Assembly: GCA_964464895.1 (NCBI GenBank)
Contig: CAYXGY010000017.1
Location: forward strand, 1 to 7,455
Direction of reading: 5' to 3'
Source: Helicobacter_D sp964464895
Lineage (GTDB): Bacteria; Campylobacterota; Campylobacteria; Campylobacterales; Helicobacteraceae
Length of the DNA stretch: 7,455 nt
The notes beneath the pieces are model-generated. The model ran no database searches. It was not told the origin of the DNA and worked only from the letters and a program-made list of their open reading frames with translations. Below are positions 5,696 through 7,455 of the stretch, one piece after another. A program made the position numbers and the translations under genes. The first letter of the stretch is position 1. Each line of letters opens with the position of its first letter.

Positions 5696-7405
5696 CTAAA
5701 TGCCTAAATCTGCATTTGGTATTTTATCCAAAATACCATTATGTAAGCGATAAATAGAATCACAATACGCAATCGTGCTTAGGCGATGCGCAATAATTAA
5801 TAATGTTTTATCTTCTGCAATTTTATAAATTTCTTCCATAATTTTTGCTTCTACTTCTGTATCTAATGCACTAGTTGCTTCATCTAACACAAGAATTTTT
5901 GGGTCTCCATAGAGTGCGCGCGCAATCGCAATGCGTTGCTTTTGCCCCCCACTTAGTGCGATTCCACCCTCGCCCACTTGCGTTTGTAAGCCCTCTTTGG
6001 TTTGCAAAAAATCATAAATTTTTGCACTTTTGAGGCAGGCAATGATTTTTTCTTCCTCAAAATCTCTACCAAAAGCGACATTATCCGCTACACTTCCAGC
6101 AAACAAATAAACATTTTGTGGAATATAGCCCACCTTAGCACGCCAACTTTTGAGATTCGTCTTGTCAATTTTAACATTATCTACCCAAATCCTACCACTT
6201 TTTGGACAAAGCAAACCGATAATGCAATCCACTAATGTGCTCTTACCACTCCCGGATTCTCCGATGAAGGCGACTTTTTCTCCTTGATGAATAAGGAGAT
6301 TAATGTTTTGCAATACGGGTTTTTCTTGATAGCTAAAGGAGAGATTCTCTAGTCTAATCTCTTGTGTGAATTTCGCCTCCACATCGCCTAATTCTTGCGT
6401 TTGCATACTCAAATCTTGATAGATGATTTCTAAAGAGCGGAAATTAAATAGAATCTTATTATAAGAATCCAAAATGCGATTGATAGAGGGTAGAAGACGA
6501 TAAAGCGCAAGCACATAGACAGAAAGCAAGGGCAAATAGCTTGTTACATTATTGGGATTTTGGATAAACAAGTACATCACGACGAGAATCATCGCACAAA
6601 AGCCAATCGCCTCTAAGAGCAAACGTGGGATATGGAAAAAGGTTTGATTTTTGATATTTGCCAAAGAATATCCCGATAAAGCGTCTGAAAAATTCTGCCA
6701 AATAGGTGTGGAATCGCTTTGGAGTTTAATGATTTTGTAATTCCCAAAACTAGAACTAAGGATTTCAAAAAAGCTTTTTTGATGCGATTCTTTCTCTCTG
6801 CCTTGTTTTTTGATTTTTAAAGCAATGCCTCGCGCCAAAAGGAATCCCAAAACGGCTAAAACAAATGTCAAACCAAGCGTGATTTTAAAATCCACAAACA
6901 ACAAAGTGCCATAAATCAAAAGCACAACAAAGACTTCAGAAGTCATAAACAAAAAGGCGGCAAGCAAAATGGTGAAATTATGCGCTTCGGTTGTAATAGT
7001 TTTGGTTAAGTGGCTCGTATTTTTGGTAATGAAATCCTCATAATTGATTCCTAAGTAATTTCTAAAGAGTCTTGCAACAATCAAATGATAACCTCTAAAG
7101 GTAAAACGCGCTAAAAGGTGCTGATAGAGGAGATTAACAAAACTCCTAAAGAGATAAAATACCAACAAAGCAACGCCAAAATAAAGCACAAAATCATAAG
7201 GAGAGCTTAAGTGTAAGAAGTGATAAACAAAAGAAAAATAAGGTTTGCTTTCAATCAAACTAAAATCACTTGCCACCGTGATAAAAGGGGCAATTGCAGA
7301 GATTCCAATTAGTTCAACCATAGAGACGAGTAAAGAGAGCAGGAGTAACCCATAAATATAATGTTGGTCTTGGCTAGAGAGAATAAACCTTAATTTTTTA
7401 AGCAT
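5696..7405 (-). CDS. pglK: PglK-like ABC flippase for lipid-linked oligosaccharide
   Basis: 569 residues, an ABC half-transporter (membrane domain fused to ATPase) that should work as a homodimer in the cytoplasmic membrane, moving an undecaprenyl-diphosphate-linked glycan to the periplasm. Six membrane helices are visible near 17-40, 71-92, 147-170, 175-197, 262-281 and 288-306. Between helices 1 and 2, residues 46-68 fit the short periplasmic external helix described for C. jejuni PglK. The ATPase is complete: Walker A GESGSGKST at 382-390, Q-loop Gln430 in YIPQNVYLF, signature LSGGQ at 484-488, Walker B ILVLDE at 504-509 with catalytic Glu509, and H-loop His540. MLKKLRFILS at the start, the VSMVELIGISAIAPFITVAS region and FVLALYRLMP-like VLALYRLLPS (298-307) resemble C. 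jejuni PglK (564 residues). AAGGG lies four bases before the ATG. First visible gene of the run; no promoter is apparent in the 50 bases upstream. MsbA-like lipid A export is less likely. Confidence 0.88.
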   Translation of the reverse strand: MLKKLRFILSSQDQHYIYGLLLLSLLVSMVELIGISAIAPFITVASDFSLIESKPYFSFVYHFLHLSSPYDFVLYFGVALLVFYLFRSFVNLLYQHLLARFTFRGYHLIVARLFRNYLGINYEDFITKNTSHLTKTITTEAHNFTILLAAFLFMTSEVFVVLLIYGTLLFVDFKITLGLTFVLAVLGFLLARGIALKIKKQGREKESHQKSFFEILSSSFGNYKIIKLQSDSTPIWQNFSDALSGYSLANIKNQTFFHIPRLLLEAIGFCAMILVVMYLFIQNPNNVTSYLPLLSVYVLALYRLLPSINRILDSYNKILFNFRSLEIIYQDLSMQTQELGDVEAKFTQEIRLENLSFSYQEKPVLQNINLLIHQGEKVAFIGESGSGKSTLVDCIIGLLCPKSGRIWVDNVKIDKTNLKSWRAKVGYIPQNVYLFAGSVADNVAFGRDFEEEKIIACLKSAKIYDFLQTKEGLQTQVGEGGIALSGGQKQRIAIARALYGDPKILVLDEATSALDTEVEAKIMEEIYKIAEDKTLLIIAHRLSTIAYCDSIYRLHNGILDKIPNADLGI

Positions 7406-7455
7406 AAAACCCTTGAAAAATAAAGCAATTGGTATTTGATTGATGCATCTCTATC

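Noticed and set aside
7390..7455. Two minus-strand frames open from the right edge into the pglK start, one ending TAA at 7392-7390 and one ending TAA at 7400-7398, as the end of an upstream gene.
   Set aside because: Both are open over about 20 codons and neither shows a recognisable motif, so I cannot tell which, if either, is coding. An overlapping upstream gene remains possible.

Overview
The window looks like a glycan-assembly locus from the Campylobacterota, most likely an enterohepatic Helicobacter. Reasons: AT-rich DNA with tightly packed genes, very frequent GATTC/GAATC words, and a run of proteins resembling the Campylobacter jejuni Pgl (protein N-glycosylation) machinery. Genus assignment is inference; no rRNA or marker gene is present.

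All intact genes lie on the minus strand and read from right to left. The order is a PglK-type ABC flippase (7405-5696), a PglI-type GT2 glycosyltransferase (5649-4654), a GT4 glycosyltransferase of unassigned specificity (4657-3458), a PglJ-type GT4 glycosyltransferase (3443-2283) and a class I SAM methyltransferase resembling bacterial PKMT-type protein lysine methyltransferases (2274-802). Gaps are 46 nt, a 4-nt overlap, 14 nt and 8 nt, so one transcript with coupled translation is likely. Its promoter is not visible and should lie to the right of the window. The order pglK-pglI-GT4-pglJ recalls C. jejuni pglK-pglH-pglI-pglJ, with the middle two exchanged and the PglH slot filled by a GT that does not look like PglH.

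By homology, the three transferases would extend a sugar chain on undecaprenyl diphosphate at the inner face of the cytoplasmic membrane and the ABC protein would flip it to the periplasm. The oligosaccharyltransferase (PglB), the priming enzyme (PglC), PglA and the bacillosamine enzymes (PglD/E/F) are not in the window. The methyltransferase at the operon end is the unexpected member: it may act on a protein or on the glycan, and the sequence cannot say which.

To the left, 759-233 (minus) is a decayed gene for a Tat-exported alpha/beta hydrolase. It keeps a twin-arginine motif, an oxyanion-loop-like HPNGG and the C-terminal His region, but has frame damage near the start, an in-frame TAG and a large internal deletion. 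Beyond it, facing it on the plus strand, are the last 31 codons of an unidentified, probably membrane, protein (2-97). Bases 98-232 between them show no gene or strong terminator.
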